NCBI GenBank assembly: GCA_017613355.1
Contig: JAGAEA010000012.1
Coordinates: forward strand, 1 to 64,000
Direction: 5' to 3'
Source: Clostridia bacterium
GTDB lineage: Bacteria > Bacillota > Clostridia > Oscillospirales > CAG-272
DNA: 64,000 bases
Shown: positions 1-8,168 of the stretch, one piece after another
How the letters are laid out: every line of letters begins with the position of its first letter
How positions within the stretch are numbered: position 1 is the stretch's first letter
Translations under genes and position numbers: made by a program
Notes under the pieces: model-generated
Seen by the model: only the letters and a program-made list of their open reading frames with translations
What the model was told of the DNA's origin: nothing
Database searches by the model: none

Positions 1-42
1 CGCCGAACGGCGCCCTTTGTGTATGGCGGAAACTTGATGTGC

Positions 43-2388
43 TTATGATGCAAGTTCATTCAAAAGCCTGTTTGCGGTCAGGAAATTTGCCAAATCTTCC
101 GCCGCGGCGGTATGTCCGGCGGCGCTCGGGTGACCGTTTCCGGCGCTTTGGTCATAAGCAACTTTGACGGCATAATAACCGGCGCTTTCGCCGCCCATGT
201 CGGTCAGGATCGTGTTTAGCTTTCCCTCAAAATTTGCAAGTGCGTCGCCGCTCATCATGGCGCCGTATGCCCACACAATTTTCACGTTGGGATACATTGC
301 CCGTATTTGCGCGAGGAAGGCTTCCGCTTCACTCACAAAATCGGACTCGTAGTTTGCCATTCCGCGATCGTTGGTTCCGAGGTTTACCACAACGACGTCG
401 GGGGTTTTGGTTGGCGTGTAAAGCGCATCTCCGCGCCGCCAACAGGTTTTGTCGTAAATTTCGGGAATGCAGTTATTCCCGCCGGAAAGAACTGCCCAAC
501 CCGAAACCGAAACCATGGAATAATCCGTTCCGAGCAGGTCGGCGGTTTTGTAGGCGTAGGCTTGCGTTGCGTCGCAATATTCCGCGGTTCCGTAATAGGA
601 CACGCCGTTTGCGGGGTAGCCGACCACACCGTAACCGCAGGTAATGCTATCGCCGATAAATTCGATATAATGATCTTTTTCCTGCGGTGCGGCGGTAAAG
701 TTTCCGCACATTCTCACCTCAACCAACGCGGAAAGACTATGTGCCACGTGCGTTTGCTTGACCAATTTCACGTTGTAGCTTCCTGCGGGCAGTTTTTCGG
801 CAACGGTGTATGTTGCGGTTCCGGCTGTAAAAGTCAACCTTTGCGGTTGCCGTTCGCCGTTGAGATACAGGGTATAATAGGTTGTGGAATCGCAAGTTAC
901 TTTCAGAAAGAGATTTCCGGCGAGGATCGCGTTGAATTCAATGCCGGAGGCGGTGAAATCGCAGGCGATCCCATCCGCCAACGCGGAACTTCTACCCGAA
1001 ACTTTCAGGTTGCTTCGATTTTCCGAAAGGTTAAACGCGGTGATCTGCGCGGGTTCCGCACCGTCCAACACAATTTGCATACCGATACTCTCCGTTTCTT
1101 CTCCGTTCTTTACTACATAAGGGATGACGTCAAATGTAATCAACCCCATGGTTGCGGGAACGTTTTGCAAAACCACGGTATAAAGGTAGGTCGCGCCAAA
1201 CTCCGAAGCGAAGATTTCGGTTTGCTCTCCGTTTACCGTTCCCAAAATCGAATGATAAACGGTATTGATCGGAACTTGATAAAAGCGGGTCTCTCCGTCC
1301 TGTGCCGAAGCGGATATTTTAACGCCGACCCGATCATAGTCGATTTGATTCAACGTGCAGACGAAGCGGATCGAATAAGTGTCGGTCACGCTTGTTGAAA
1401 ACTGATAGCCCACAAAGGTCGCGTCTTGCAACTCGGAAATGCCGATGCCTTCCACCAAAACGCTTCCGATGCCGAACCACCATCCCTGTGAGGCACAATA
1501 GTCATCCTGTTCATAGCGAATGAAGCGATACAGGACGTCGGATTCAACGGGGAAGGTGTAAACGGTATTTGTCTCGACCGAAAAAGGACCGGTTGCCAAC
1601 AAATCCCAAACCTCACCGTCCCGCGACGCCATGAGCTTGACCGAGCGCATTCTTCCCGCGGAAGTGGCGGGCGAGCGAACGATGATTTTTGTGATTTTGC
1701 TCGGCTCCGAAAAACGTCCGATCCCGTAGATCGGTTCACAACCGCCGCCCTGAAGCGCTGCGCCGATGGCATGGTAATCGACCTCGTCATCGAGGAAACT
1801 GTGCGACGGATCGCGGTCGCCGCGGTGGTTGGACTCCACGAAAGCGATGGGAAGCCGACGCTTCTCACCGCTTGCCTCACCTTCCACAAGCACCGACATC
1901 ACGTAAAAATCATAGTTCTTATAGGCATCGTTCTGACGAATGCGGATGTAGCGATAGGCGCCTCCGTTGGAAACGGGAAGAACAAACGTCTGATCCCCGT
2001 TCCCGTCGGAAGCGTTTGTCTGTTGCGCCAACGTGACCCAAACTTCGCCGTCGGTCGATCCTTCGAGATAGGAATTTCTCGTGCGATTGCTCATGGCACC
2101 CGGCGTTCGGACGGTGATGCGGTTGATCACATAGAAATCATCCAATTCTCCGACAATGATCACACCTTCCACAGCGTTCTTTGCGGCATAATAGGCTGTG
2201 TTGTCCGCAAACACTACGGCGGGATCGGCGTTTGCGTCGGCGTTGGTGGGCGTACCGTTGGAAGATACAAAAGTTACGGGCAAATAATCGGCTGGGGTAT
2301 CCGCAAAAGCAAGCGGGATGCCGGAAAAGCACAACGCGGCACACAGCGAAAGAAGCAAAATGACCCGACCAAAGGGATATTTCATCAT
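43..2388 (-). CDS. Secreted CE2-like SGNH esterase with duplicated discoidin-like modules
   Basis: A 781-residue exported protein, probably a carbohydrate-active deacetylase or esterase. Residues 1-29 form a signal peptide with cleavage expected after AFA. Two related modules of about 135 residues follow (roughly 35-170 and 180-315, sharing DGEVW and VLVEG), resembling F5/8-type C (discoidin) folds that often bind sugars. A segment at about 320-440 is unrecognised. A jelly-roll-like part (about 450-570) then leads into the SGNH domain, as in carbohydrate esterase family 2. Visible catalytic blocks are GDSITCGYG (Ser581), GTND (671-674) and HPSAAGH (His753). The usual Asp three residues before the His is Gly750, which fits the Ser-His dyad reported for CE2. 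An AGAGAGG site precedes ATG 2388. The substrate is inferred from family only. Confidence 0.85.
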   Translation of the reverse strand: MMKYPFGRVILLLSLCAALCFSGIPLAFADTPADYLPVTFVSSNGTPTNADANADPAVVFADNTAYYAAKNAVEGVIIVGELDDFYVINRITVRTPGAMSNRTRNSYLEGSTDGEVWVTLAQQTNASDGNGDQTFVLPVSNGGAYRYIRIRQNDAYKNYDFYVMSVLVEGEASGEKRRLPIAFVESNHRGDRDPSHSFLDDEVDYHAIGAALQGGGCEPIYGIGRFSEPSKITKIIVRSPATSAGRMRSVKLMASRDGEVWDLLATGPFSVETNTVYTFPVESDVLYRFIRYEQDDYCASQGWWFGIGSVLVEGIGISELQDATFVGYQFSTSVTDTYSIRFVCTLNQIDYDRVGVKISASAQDGETRFYQVPINTVYHSILGTVNGEQTEIFASEFGATYLYTVVLQNVPATMGLITFDVIPYVVKNGEETESIGMQIVLDGAEPAQITAFNLSENRSNLKVSGRSSALADGIACDFTASGIEFNAILAGNLFLKVTCDSTTYYTLYLNGERQPQRLTFTAGTATYTVAEKLPAGSYNVKLVKQTHVAHSLSALVEVRMCGNFTAAPQEKDHYIEFIGDSITCGYGVVGYPANGVSYYGTAEYCDATQAYAYKTADLLGTDYSMVSVSGWAVLSGGNNCIPEIYDKTCWRRGDALYTPTKTPDVVVVNLGTNDRGMANYESDFVSEAEAFLAQIRAMYPNVKIVWAYGAMMSGDALANFEGKLNTILTDMGGESAGYYAVKVAYDQSAGNGHPSAAGHTAAAEDLANFLTANRLLNELAS

Positions 2389-2424
2389 GTAAACCTCTCT
2401 TTTTTCATTATTTGTGTTTTTGCT

Positions 2425-2556
2425 TTACCAAGAAATGATAATGTCGTTGCCTTGATTGGCTTCCATCAAAAAATCCGTGCTTTCGGTAAGCAGATCGGTT
2501 TCGGACATGGGCAGAATGCGGATTTCGGCAGGAATATAGGGACGGTTTCGTTTCAT
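2425..2556 (-). CDS. Small 43-residue peptide of unknown function
   Basis: A short frame upstream of the esterase gene, with a good Shine-Dalgarno site (AAAGGAG) before ATG 2556 and a promoter-like sequence at 2589-2617. It begins MKRNRPYIPAEIRILPM and ends in IISW. It has no signal peptide or membrane segment. The pattern of a basic start, a Y-x-P motif, an aliphatic strand and then LLTES resembles a loose class of very short peptides seen beside extracellular-protein genes in Bacteroidales and Clostridia. That resemblance is from memory and is not a family assignment. It ends 37 bases before the esterase start and is probably co-transcribed with it. I do not know its function. Confidence 0.6.
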   Translation of the reverse strand: MKRNRPYIPAEIRILPMSETDLLTESTDFLMEANQGNDIIISW

Positions 2557-2588
2557 CGGCAGATACTCCTTTCTTTTTATTCATTTTT

Positions 2589-2617
2589 ATTGTATCATCC
2601 GAACTGTGGAAAGTCTA
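2589..2617 (-). promoter_or_regulatory. Sigma-A-type promoter for the 43-aa peptide and esterase genes
   Basis: Read on the minus strand, TAGACT (2612-2617) and TACAAT (2589-2594) are 17 bases apart, and the -10 carries an extended TGA. It lies 33 bases upstream of the small gene. Confidence 0.5.
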
Positions 2618-2683
2618 TGTCCGAAATGATTGTTTTTGTGTCTGAAACGCTGATCTTGTTTTTACCCTCTCTAAAAAACACAG

Positions 2684-2718
2684 AAAAGAACGGAAAGCAC
2701 CGTGCTTTCCGTTCTTTT
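2684..2718 (-). terminator. Intrinsic terminator after mgtC-like gene
   Basis: A 17-base inverted repeat (2684-2700 with 2702-2718) with T-rich sequence on both sides lies just downstream of the MgtC-family gene. It could act in both directions. Confidence 0.75.
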
Positions 2719-2736
2719 CTTTTCTGTTGCGGACAA

Positions 2737-3438
2737 TCAGTTCATTTCTTCGATGTGGTAGATGTAGTCCAACGTGCGGAGCGCATCAATGATTTCCGCG
2801 TGCGTTTTGTACTTTTTCAGCTCCTCGCTGCTGATCGAAATCGAGATGGAATAAACACTCAAACCGGAGCTGACGTATGCGGGGTTCATTTCAATATCAT
2901 CGATCCGAAGCCCCAGTTCGCGGATGGTGGAAACAAAGTTCGGCAGATGTGCGGCATTTTTCAATTCCAAGTGAACTTCAAAATGGTTGGATCGGTTTTT
3001 GAGATACCGTTCGAATTTCGGAAAAAGCGAGAGGGAAACAAGCAATGCCGCAAACAGAATGAGCGTCAGGGTATAAAGTCCCGCGCCAACGGAAAGTCCG
3101 AGCACCGCGCACGCCCAAAGCCCGACAGATGTCGTGAGTCCTTTGATCTGGTTGCGCGAACTGTACAAAATGGAATTGACCGTGATGATCGCAATCCCGA
3201 TCAGTGTTGCCGCCGAAACGATCGGGATTCCGGCAGGGAAAAGAAAGATGTCGATGAGCATCGACGCCGTGGACGCGAGGGAAACGACGATAAAGGTGCG
3301 CAATCCTGCGGCGTGCCGCTTGCTAGAACGTTCACAGCCGAGGAATGCCGAAAGAAGCAGCGAGATTAAAACGCGGAAAATAATACGTCCCGCATCGTTC
3401 GACCAGTCATGGAGTAAATTTGCAATAGGATCAATCAT
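2737..3438 (-). CDS. MgtC/SapB family membrane protein
   Basis: A 233-residue protein with several hydrophobic segments in its first 140 residues and a soluble C-terminal domain (about 150-233) of the ACT-like type found in long MgtC proteins. The diagnostic block GCERSSKRHAAGLRT (34-48) matches the family's G-x-E-R...AGLRT signature. MgtC proteins act at the inner membrane and are linked to low-magnesium growth and modulation of ATP synthase, but the biochemical role is not settled. It lies 56 bases downstream of a cation/proton antiporter with no clear promoter between, so the two are probably one transcript, which points to ion or pH homeostasis. Confidence 0.85.
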   Translation of the reverse strand: MIDPIANLLHDWSNDAGRIIFRVLISLLLSAFLGCERSSKRHAAGLRTFIVVSLASTASMLIDIFLFPAGIPIVSAATLIGIAIITVNSILYSSRNQIKGLTTSVGLWACAVLGLSVGAGLYTLTLILFAALLVSLSLFPKFERYLKNRSNHFEVHLELKNAAHLPNFVSTIRELGLRIDDIEMNPAYVSSGLSVYSISISISSEELKKYKTHAEIIDALRTLDYIYHIEEMN

Positions 3439-3494
3439 GGTTTTTTCCTTTCGAGATTGTTTTTTTGAAGATAATATTTACGAAAACGAACCCG

Positions 3495-4970
3495 TCATCG
3501 TCGGGACCAATGTCGACGCTGTCGTCTTTGGAAAATCGCCTCGTGGTGCTCTTCCGCCGCCTCTGTAAAGGCTTTTTCGTTTTCCGCCGCGAGAGTGGGC
3601 GGCGGAAGTGTTTGCTGGATCGCGTGGATCCGTTCGATCAGAAGTTCAACAGGCGGTTTCGGTATGCCGTCCGGCGTTTTTTCGTCCACCTGAACGAGGT
3701 CTTCGAGTTTATCCGAATAGGAGCCGGAAAGGTAGAGCGCGGCTTTTGCCGTGGACGGTCCGATCAATTCATGCAGGACGCTTGCCGCAAGAACCATGGC
3801 GAGCAGGGCATCCGCCATGATGAAACCTTCCTCTGTTCCAATGGATTCAAAGGATCGTTGCGCCAGCGTTGCGAGTCCGATCGCAACGCTGGATTGCGGG
3901 ATCAGCGCCATTCCGAGGTAGTTTCGCACTTTCGGACTGCGCCGCGAGGCGAGAGAACCGAGAAAGGCTCCGAGATATTTTCCGCATACTCGGAACACCA
4001 GATAAAGGATCCCGATGACAACAATGGGGGTGGCTCCGAACGCGCCGACTTTGCCAAAAAGTACTTTCATATTCAGGCTTGCACCCGAACGGACAAAATA
4101 GAGCAGAAGCAACGGCGGACTGAAATAATTAAGCTGTTTGAAGAGTTTGTCGTCGTCGGTGATGTTGATGTAGACCGTTCCCATTGCCATACAGCCGAGC
4201 AGGGGAGAAACATTGATGATCGAACAAATGCTGCAAAAGGCGAAAAGGATCCCGACGGAAATGATCAAGCGGTTGTCGGTGGAGCGTTTTTTCGGCATCA
4301 TAATTTTCATCAGAACGCCGAACAGGCATCCGACCAACATCACAGCAAGGTTGATGAGGATCGGGCGCGCGATATCCCATGCGTTGAAGCTGTTGGTTCC
4401 CGTTACGATCGTCATGGCAACGGAAATCGCAATTCCGTAGGCGAACAGGCTGAAAATGTTATCCAACGCCACCACTTGCAAAAGGTTGGTTACAAACTCG
4501 CCTTTCGCTCCCGTTTGCCGAATGGTCATCATGGTCGAAGTCAACGAAGAGACCGAAGCGAGCGAAGCGAGAACAATGGAGAACGCGATGTTCAAATGGA
4601 GAATGGCGCGCGCTAAAACGAACACGAGAACCGAGGCGAGGGTTGCCTCCATGAGCATGATGATAACGGTTTTTGCGCCGCTCTTTTTGAGCACGGAGAA
4701 GCGGAAGAATTCACCTGTACTGAACGCGATAAAAGCCAACGCGAGGTCGGGAATAAAGCCCATGCCGTCGATCACGGTATCGGGGATCAGATCGAGCACG
4801 AAAGGACCGATCAATATTCCCGCGATGATATAGGCGGAAACATTCGGTAAACGCAGAAGCTTACCGAGACGGGTCATCAGAAATCCCGCAAAAACCATGA
4901 TCGCGACAGAAACGATCGTGGAGGGAATGGTTGTGAGCCCGAAAAGCGAATTGTGAATTGCGGAGAGCAT
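3495..4970 (-). CDS. CPA2-type cation:proton antiporter
   Basis: A 491-residue polytopic protein with 11 to 13 hydrophobic segments covering about residues 10-400, typical of the Na+/H+ exchanger (Kef/NapA-like) domain. A hydrophilic tail of about 90 residues follows. I see no TrkA-N nucleotide-binding domain at the end, so it is not a full KefB/C-type channel. It probably exchanges Na+ or K+ for protons across the cytoplasmic membrane. AAAGGA precedes ATG 4970. It is transcribed divergently from a LysR regulator across overlapping promoters, so that regulator is the likely controller. The transported ion cannot be read from the sequence. Confidence 0.85.
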   Translation of the reverse strand: MLSAIHNSLFGLTTIPSTIVSVAIMVFAGFLMTRLGKLLRLPNVSAYIIAGILIGPFVLDLIPDTVIDGMGFIPDLALAFIAFSTGEFFRFSVLKKSGAKTVIIMLMEATLASVLVFVLARAILHLNIAFSIVLASLASVSSLTSTMMTIRQTGAKGEFVTNLLQVVALDNIFSLFAYGIAISVAMTIVTGTNSFNAWDIARPILINLAVMLVGCLFGVLMKIMMPKKRSTDNRLIISVGILFAFCSICSIINVSPLLGCMAMGTVYINITDDDKLFKQLNYFSPPLLLLYFVRSGASLNMKVLFGKVGAFGATPIVVIGILYLVFRVCGKYLGAFLGSLASRRSPKVRNYLGMALIPQSSVAIGLATLAQRSFESIGTEEGFIMADALLAMVLAASVLHELIGPSTAKAALYLSGSYSDKLEDLVQVDEKTPDGIPKPPVELLIERIHAIQQTLPPPTLAAENEKAFTEAAEEHHEAIFQRRQRRHWSRR

Positions 4971-5003
4971 TGAAAAAATCCTTTCATAAATTTCAAAAAA
5001 GAC

Positions 5004-5032
5004 TTGAAATAATGGTTAATATATGATATACT
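5004..5032 (+). promoter_or_regulatory. Promoter of the lysR gene
   Basis: TTGAAA (5004-5009) and TATACT (5027-5032) with a 17-base spacer. Its -10 overlaps the -10 of the opposing antiporter promoter (5023-5028). Confidence 0.7.
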
Positions 5033-5035
5033 ATT
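5011..5035. promoter_or_regulatory. Candidate LysR operator dyad
   Basis: An imperfect dyad, AATGGT (5011-5016) and ACTATT (5030-5035), is separated by 13 bases and covers both -10 boxes. LysR-family proteins often bind such AT-rich dyads and repress their own gene. This is inference from position; the T-N11-A core is not clean. Confidence 0.3.
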
Positions 5036-5051
5036 TGAACAATAAAGTCAA
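5023..5051 (-). promoter_or_regulatory. Promoter of the antiporter-mgtC unit
   Basis: Minus-strand TTGACT (5046-5051) and TATCAT (5023-5028) with a 17-base spacer, back to back with the lysR promoter. Confidence 0.6.
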
Positions 5052-5107
5052 GTTATATTTTTTTTGGATGTCATAAACATTTCTTATAGGATAGGAGGAA
5101 GAACAAA

Positions 5108-6007
5108 ATGTTGGATGTTAAAACAGAAACCTTACTTGCCGTTGCGGAAGAGAAAAGCTTTACCAAAGCGGCGGAACGACTGTCGCTCACACAACCTGCC
5201 GTGAGTCATCACATCCGATCGCTGGAAGAAGAGCTCGGCGTCAAGCTCATCATTCGCGGGCAACATGAGATCAAATTAACGCCGCAGGGTGAGATTGCCG
5301 TGCGTTATGCACGCCGATTTCAGGCGATGTATAGCAAAATGCGCCTGCGTCTGACCGATACCGCAAAAAACATTACCAACCTTCGCATCGGTATTACACA
5401 CACCGCCGAGAACAATTTGATCACCGAAGTTCTGGCAAAATACAGCAATGAAGAAAAGGGAATTACGATAACAATTATTACTGACACAATTAAAAATCTT
5501 TATGACAAATTGGAGAATTACGAACTTGATCTTGCGGTCGTGGAAGGAAAGCCGTCCGGCAACGACCTGTTTTCTCTGATGCTCGACACCGATTATCTGG
5601 TTTGCGTGGTCTCTCCCAATCATCCGTTGGCGCACCAATCCATGGTTACGCTGAACGAGTTGAAAAAAGAACGGATGATCATGCGGTTGCCTACATCCGC
5701 AACGCGCGTTCAGTTTGAAGCGACGCTGGAAAGCATCAACGACTCGATTCAGAATTACAACGTGATCCTCGAAGTGGACAACATTGCCACGATCAAGGAT
5801 TTGATCCGTAAAGATTTCGGCGTTTCAATCCTTGCCAAGAGTGCCTGCATGGACGAACTGCGAAAGGGAAAAATCGTGGCGCTTCCCATTGAAAATTTGA
5901 GCATGATCCGAGAGACCAACATCGTTTATCACAAAGCTTTCACCGAAATCGAGATCCTGAAAGACATTTCCAAGCTCTATCAGGAATCGAAAAAAAAATA
6001 CAGCTGA
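5108..6007 (+). CDS. LysR family transcriptional regulator
   Basis: A 299-residue LysR-type regulator of normal length. The winged helix-turn-helix occupies about residues 3-62 (FTKAAERLSLTQPAVSHHI is the recognition region) and the periplasmic-binding-like effector domain about 90-295. AGGAGG lies about 11 bases before ATG 5108. It faces the antiporter-mgtC pair across a 137-base gap with overlapping promoters, the classic arrangement for a LysR protein that represses itself and controls the divergent genes. The effector is unknown. A strong hairpin shared with mnmA follows the stop codon. Confidence 0.92.
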   Translation: MLDVKTETLLAVAEEKSFTKAAERLSLTQPAVSHHIRSLEEELGVKLIIRGQHEIKLTPQGEIAVRYARRFQAMYSKMRLRLTDTAKNITNLRIGITHTAENNLITEVLAKYSNEEKGITITIITDTIKNLYDKLENYELDLAVVEGKPSGNDLFSLMLDTDYLVCVVSPNHPLAHQSMVTLNELKKERMIMRLPTSATRVQFEATLESINDSIQNYNVILEVDNIATIKDLIRKDFGVSILAKSACMDELRKGKIVALPIENLSMIRETNIVYHKAFTEIEILKDISKLYQESKKKYS

Positions 6008-6010
6008 AAA

Positions 6011-6044
6011 AAGAAACGGAATGACGACGGTCATTCCGTTTCTT
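6011..6044 (-). terminator. Bidirectional terminator between lysR and mnmA
   Basis: A perfect 14-base stem (6011-6024 with 6031-6044) with a 6-base loop. On the minus strand a run of six T follows the stem, which fits termination of mnmA; it may also stop lysR. The right arm overlaps the end of mnmA. Confidence 0.8.
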
Positions 6045-7110
6045 TGATAATGCCGCCGCCAAAGACGACGTCGCCGTCGTAGAGAACCACGGATTGCCCC
6101 TTTGTGATCGCTCGTTGCGGTTCGTCAAAGACCACGCGCAGCGTGTCGTTGGCGGTTTGCTCAACGGTTGCCCATTCTTCCCGTTGGCGGTAGCGGACTT
6201 TCGCTTTCAGGCGGCGCGGCATTTCCAGCTTCGGCACGGCGATCAAATTGATCTCGTTTGCCGTCAGCTCACGCGAAAACAGCGCTTCGTTACGCCCCAG
6301 AATGACGTTGTTGTGTTCGAGATCGAGGCGAACGACGTAGAGCGGTTCCGGCAATGCCAATCCCAAACCGCGTCGCTGACCGACGGTATAATGGATCAAA
6401 CCCTTGTGTTTGCCGAGCTTTTTGCCGTCCTCGGTCAGAAAATCGCCTTGCGGGTAGGTTTTTCCGGTCGTTTGTTCCACGAATGCGGCGTAGTCTCCGT
6501 CCGGCACAAAACAAATATCCTGGCTGTCGTGTTTTTGCGCGTTGATAAATTCGTTTTGCTCGGCGATCCGCCGCGTTTCCTCTTTTTTGAAAGACCCCAA
6601 CGGGAAAGACGTGTGCGCGAGCTGTTCCTGCGTCATCGACCAAAGCACGTAGCTTTGATCCTTGGAAGCGTCCGCCGCTTTTTCGAGCAGGTAACGTCCG
6701 CTTGCTTCGTCGAAACGGATGTTTGCGTAGTGTCCTGTTGCGATCCGTTCGCAACCCAGTTCGCGTGCCCGACGGAACAGTGCATCGAATTTCAGAAAAC
6801 GGTTGCAGTCAATGCAGGGGTTTGGGGTCTCTCCGTTTTCATAGGCGCCGATAAATCGGTCGATCACACATTCGCGGAAGCGATCCGAAAAGTTGAAAAC
6901 ATAGTAGGGAATTCCCAACCGCATTGCGACGCTTCGGGCGTCCTCCACGTCGTCGAGCGAACAGCAGGAATGGTCTTTTTTGATCCCGAGTTCCTCGCCG
7001 CCGAAAAGTTTCATGGTGACGCCGACGCAGTCAAAGCCTTGTTCTTTCATTAAAAAAGCGGCAACGCTGGAATCCACACCGCCGCTCATGGCAATCAAAA
7101 TTTTTTCCAT
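6031..7110 (-). CDS. mnmA: tRNA-specific 2-thiouridylase MnmA
   Basis: A 359-residue enzyme that puts sulfur on U34 of tRNA-Lys, -Glu and -Gln. The ATP-pyrophosphatase loop SGGVDSS is at residues 9-15. The two catalytic cysteines are at 102 (NPCIDCNR) and 200 (DSQDICF), matching Cys102 and Cys199 of the E. coli enzyme. The start at 7110 was chosen because AAGGAG precedes it and the protein then begins directly with the P-loop strand. An open frame further upstream has no family similarity. A consensus promoter lies upstream. Confidence 0.96.
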   Translation of the reverse strand: MEKILIAMSGGVDSSVAAFLMKEQGFDCVGVTMKLFGGEELGIKKDHSCCSLDDVEDARSVAMRLGIPYYVFNFSDRFRECVIDRFIGAYENGETPNPCIDCNRFLKFDALFRRARELGCERIATGHYANIRFDEASGRYLLEKAADASKDQSYVLWSMTQEQLAHTSFPLGSFKKEETRRIAEQNEFINAQKHDSQDICFVPDGDYAAFVEQTTGKTYPQGDFLTEDGKKLGKHKGLIHYTVGQRRGLGLALPEPLYVVRLDLEHNNVILGRNEALFSRELTANEINLIAVPKLEMPRRLKAKVRYRQREEWATVEQTANDTLRVVFDEPQRAITKGQSVVLYDGDVVFGGGIIKETE

Positions 7111-7147
7111 TCTCGGCTCCTTTTCGGTCGGTTCGTTTCTATCCTTC

Positions 7148-7176
7148 ATTATACCTGTTTTTGCATGATTTGTCAA
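7148..7176 (-). promoter_or_regulatory. Consensus promoter of mnmA
   Basis: Minus-strand TTGACA (7171-7176) and TATAAT (7148-7153) with a 17-base spacer, a perfect sigma-A match. Confidence 0.9.
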
Positions 7177-7209
7177 GAGCCGTTCGATTTTTCTTTTTGC
7201 GCGAATTTT

Positions 7210-7223
7210 GCGGTACTTTTCGC
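7210..7223 (+). repeat. GCGGTACTTTTCGC motif, copy 1
   Basis: Intergenic, in the mnmA/pdaA divergent gap. Full core with TTTT before and AAAAA after, one of the most complete copies. Confidence 0.8.
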
Positions 7224-7335
7224 AAAAAGAGGCGCTTTTAACAACAATTTCAAAGAGTACAGCCGATTTTTTCGGGAAATCTATCGTTGGGTTTCGAATT
7301 GTGAAAAAGCAAAACGAAAAGGAGAAAAACGAAAA

Positions 7336-8139
7336 ATGAAACCTTCGGGTCATTCCATGCTTGTTTTCTATGTGTTGTTTGCCGTTCTTGCCGTGTCAAC
7401 GTTGCTTCCTTTTGCCGCACAAGCCAACGAAGTGGGAACTTACAGTTGGTATTGCGTTCACGTAAAGGATCATAAACAACCTTCCGCCGATCCGAGCCTT
7501 TCGTTTGTCGAGGAGTTCGGCGGAGTATATCTGGATCGCCGCGTCAATGAGGAAAGCGCGGATCGCGTGGTTTACCTGACTTTCGACGCGGGATACGAAA
7601 ATGGGAACATTTCCAAAATTATGGACATTTTGCGGGAGGAGAACGTGGAGGGAACGTTTTTTATCCTCGAAAATCTGATCGAAAAAAATCCGGAACTCGT
7701 CAAGCGGATGCGCGCGGAAGGGCACACCGTTGCCAACCACACGGCGCACCACAAGGACATGAGCACCGTGAGCGACGAGGTGCTTCTCAAAGAGCTTCAC
7801 ACGCTGGAAGACGACTACCGGAATCTGACGGGAGAGGAGATGCCTCGTTTCTATCGCCCTCCCGAAGGACGTTTCAGCCGCGCAAACATGGAATGTCTCT
7901 CCCGAAACGGATATCGGACCGTTTTTTGGAGCTTTGCCTATGCGGATTGGGACAACAATCGCCAAATATCGCCCGAAAGAGCAAAAAAGATCATTTTGGA
8001 TAACGTTCACAATGGGGAAATCATGCTATTGCATCCGACCTCCGCGACCAACGCGAAAGTACTCGGCGATGTGATTCGCGAATTGAAGTCGCAAGGGTAT
8101 CGCTTCGGAACGCCGGACGAACTCGCTTCCCATGCTTGA
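7336..8139 (+). CDS. pdaA: PdaA-like delta-lactam-biosynthetic polysaccharide deacetylase
   Basis: A 267-residue NodB-fold deacetylase. Residues 8-30 form a signal sequence ending AQA. Metal-site and catalytic blocks are TFDAGYENG (Asp84), NHTAHH (His135 and His139), RPPEG (174-178) and LLHP (His233). TFDAG in place of TFDDG, together with the sequence around it, is typical of PdaA, which removes acetyl groups from N-acetylmuramic acid during muramic-delta-lactam formation in spore cortex. The start at 7336 follows GGAGAAAAACG; longer frames upstream have no signal peptide. A second deacetylase gene follows 29 bases downstream. A spore-cortex role fits spoIIID and the dacF-like gene in this window, but no sporulation promoter is evident. 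Confidence 0.88.
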   Translation: MKPSGHSMLVFYVLFAVLAVSTLLPFAAQANEVGTYSWYCVHVKDHKQPSADPSLSFVEEFGGVYLDRRVNEESADRVVYLTFDAGYENGNISKIMDILREENVEGTFFILENLIEKNPELVKRMRAEGHTVANHTAHHKDMSTVSDEVLLKELHTLEDDYRNLTGEEMPRFYRPPEGRFSRANMECLSRNGYRTVFWSFAYADWDNNRQISPERAKKIILDNVHNGEIMLLHPTSATNAKVLGDVIRELKSQGYRFGTPDELASHA

Positions 8140-8168
8140 TTTGCTTGAAATTCGATATTAAATATTCT

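Noticed and set aside
1..12. CGCCG-AA-CGGCG at the window start as the esterase terminator
   Set aside because: It is too short and cut by the window edge, and no T run is visible.
8050..8065. Sequences such as AAAGTACTCGG (8050), AAAAAGTACGG (11167) and AAAAAGTACTTTC (4059) as extra motif copies
   Set aside because: They lack the CGG-GTAC junction or the TTTT run in the right place and were left out of the count.
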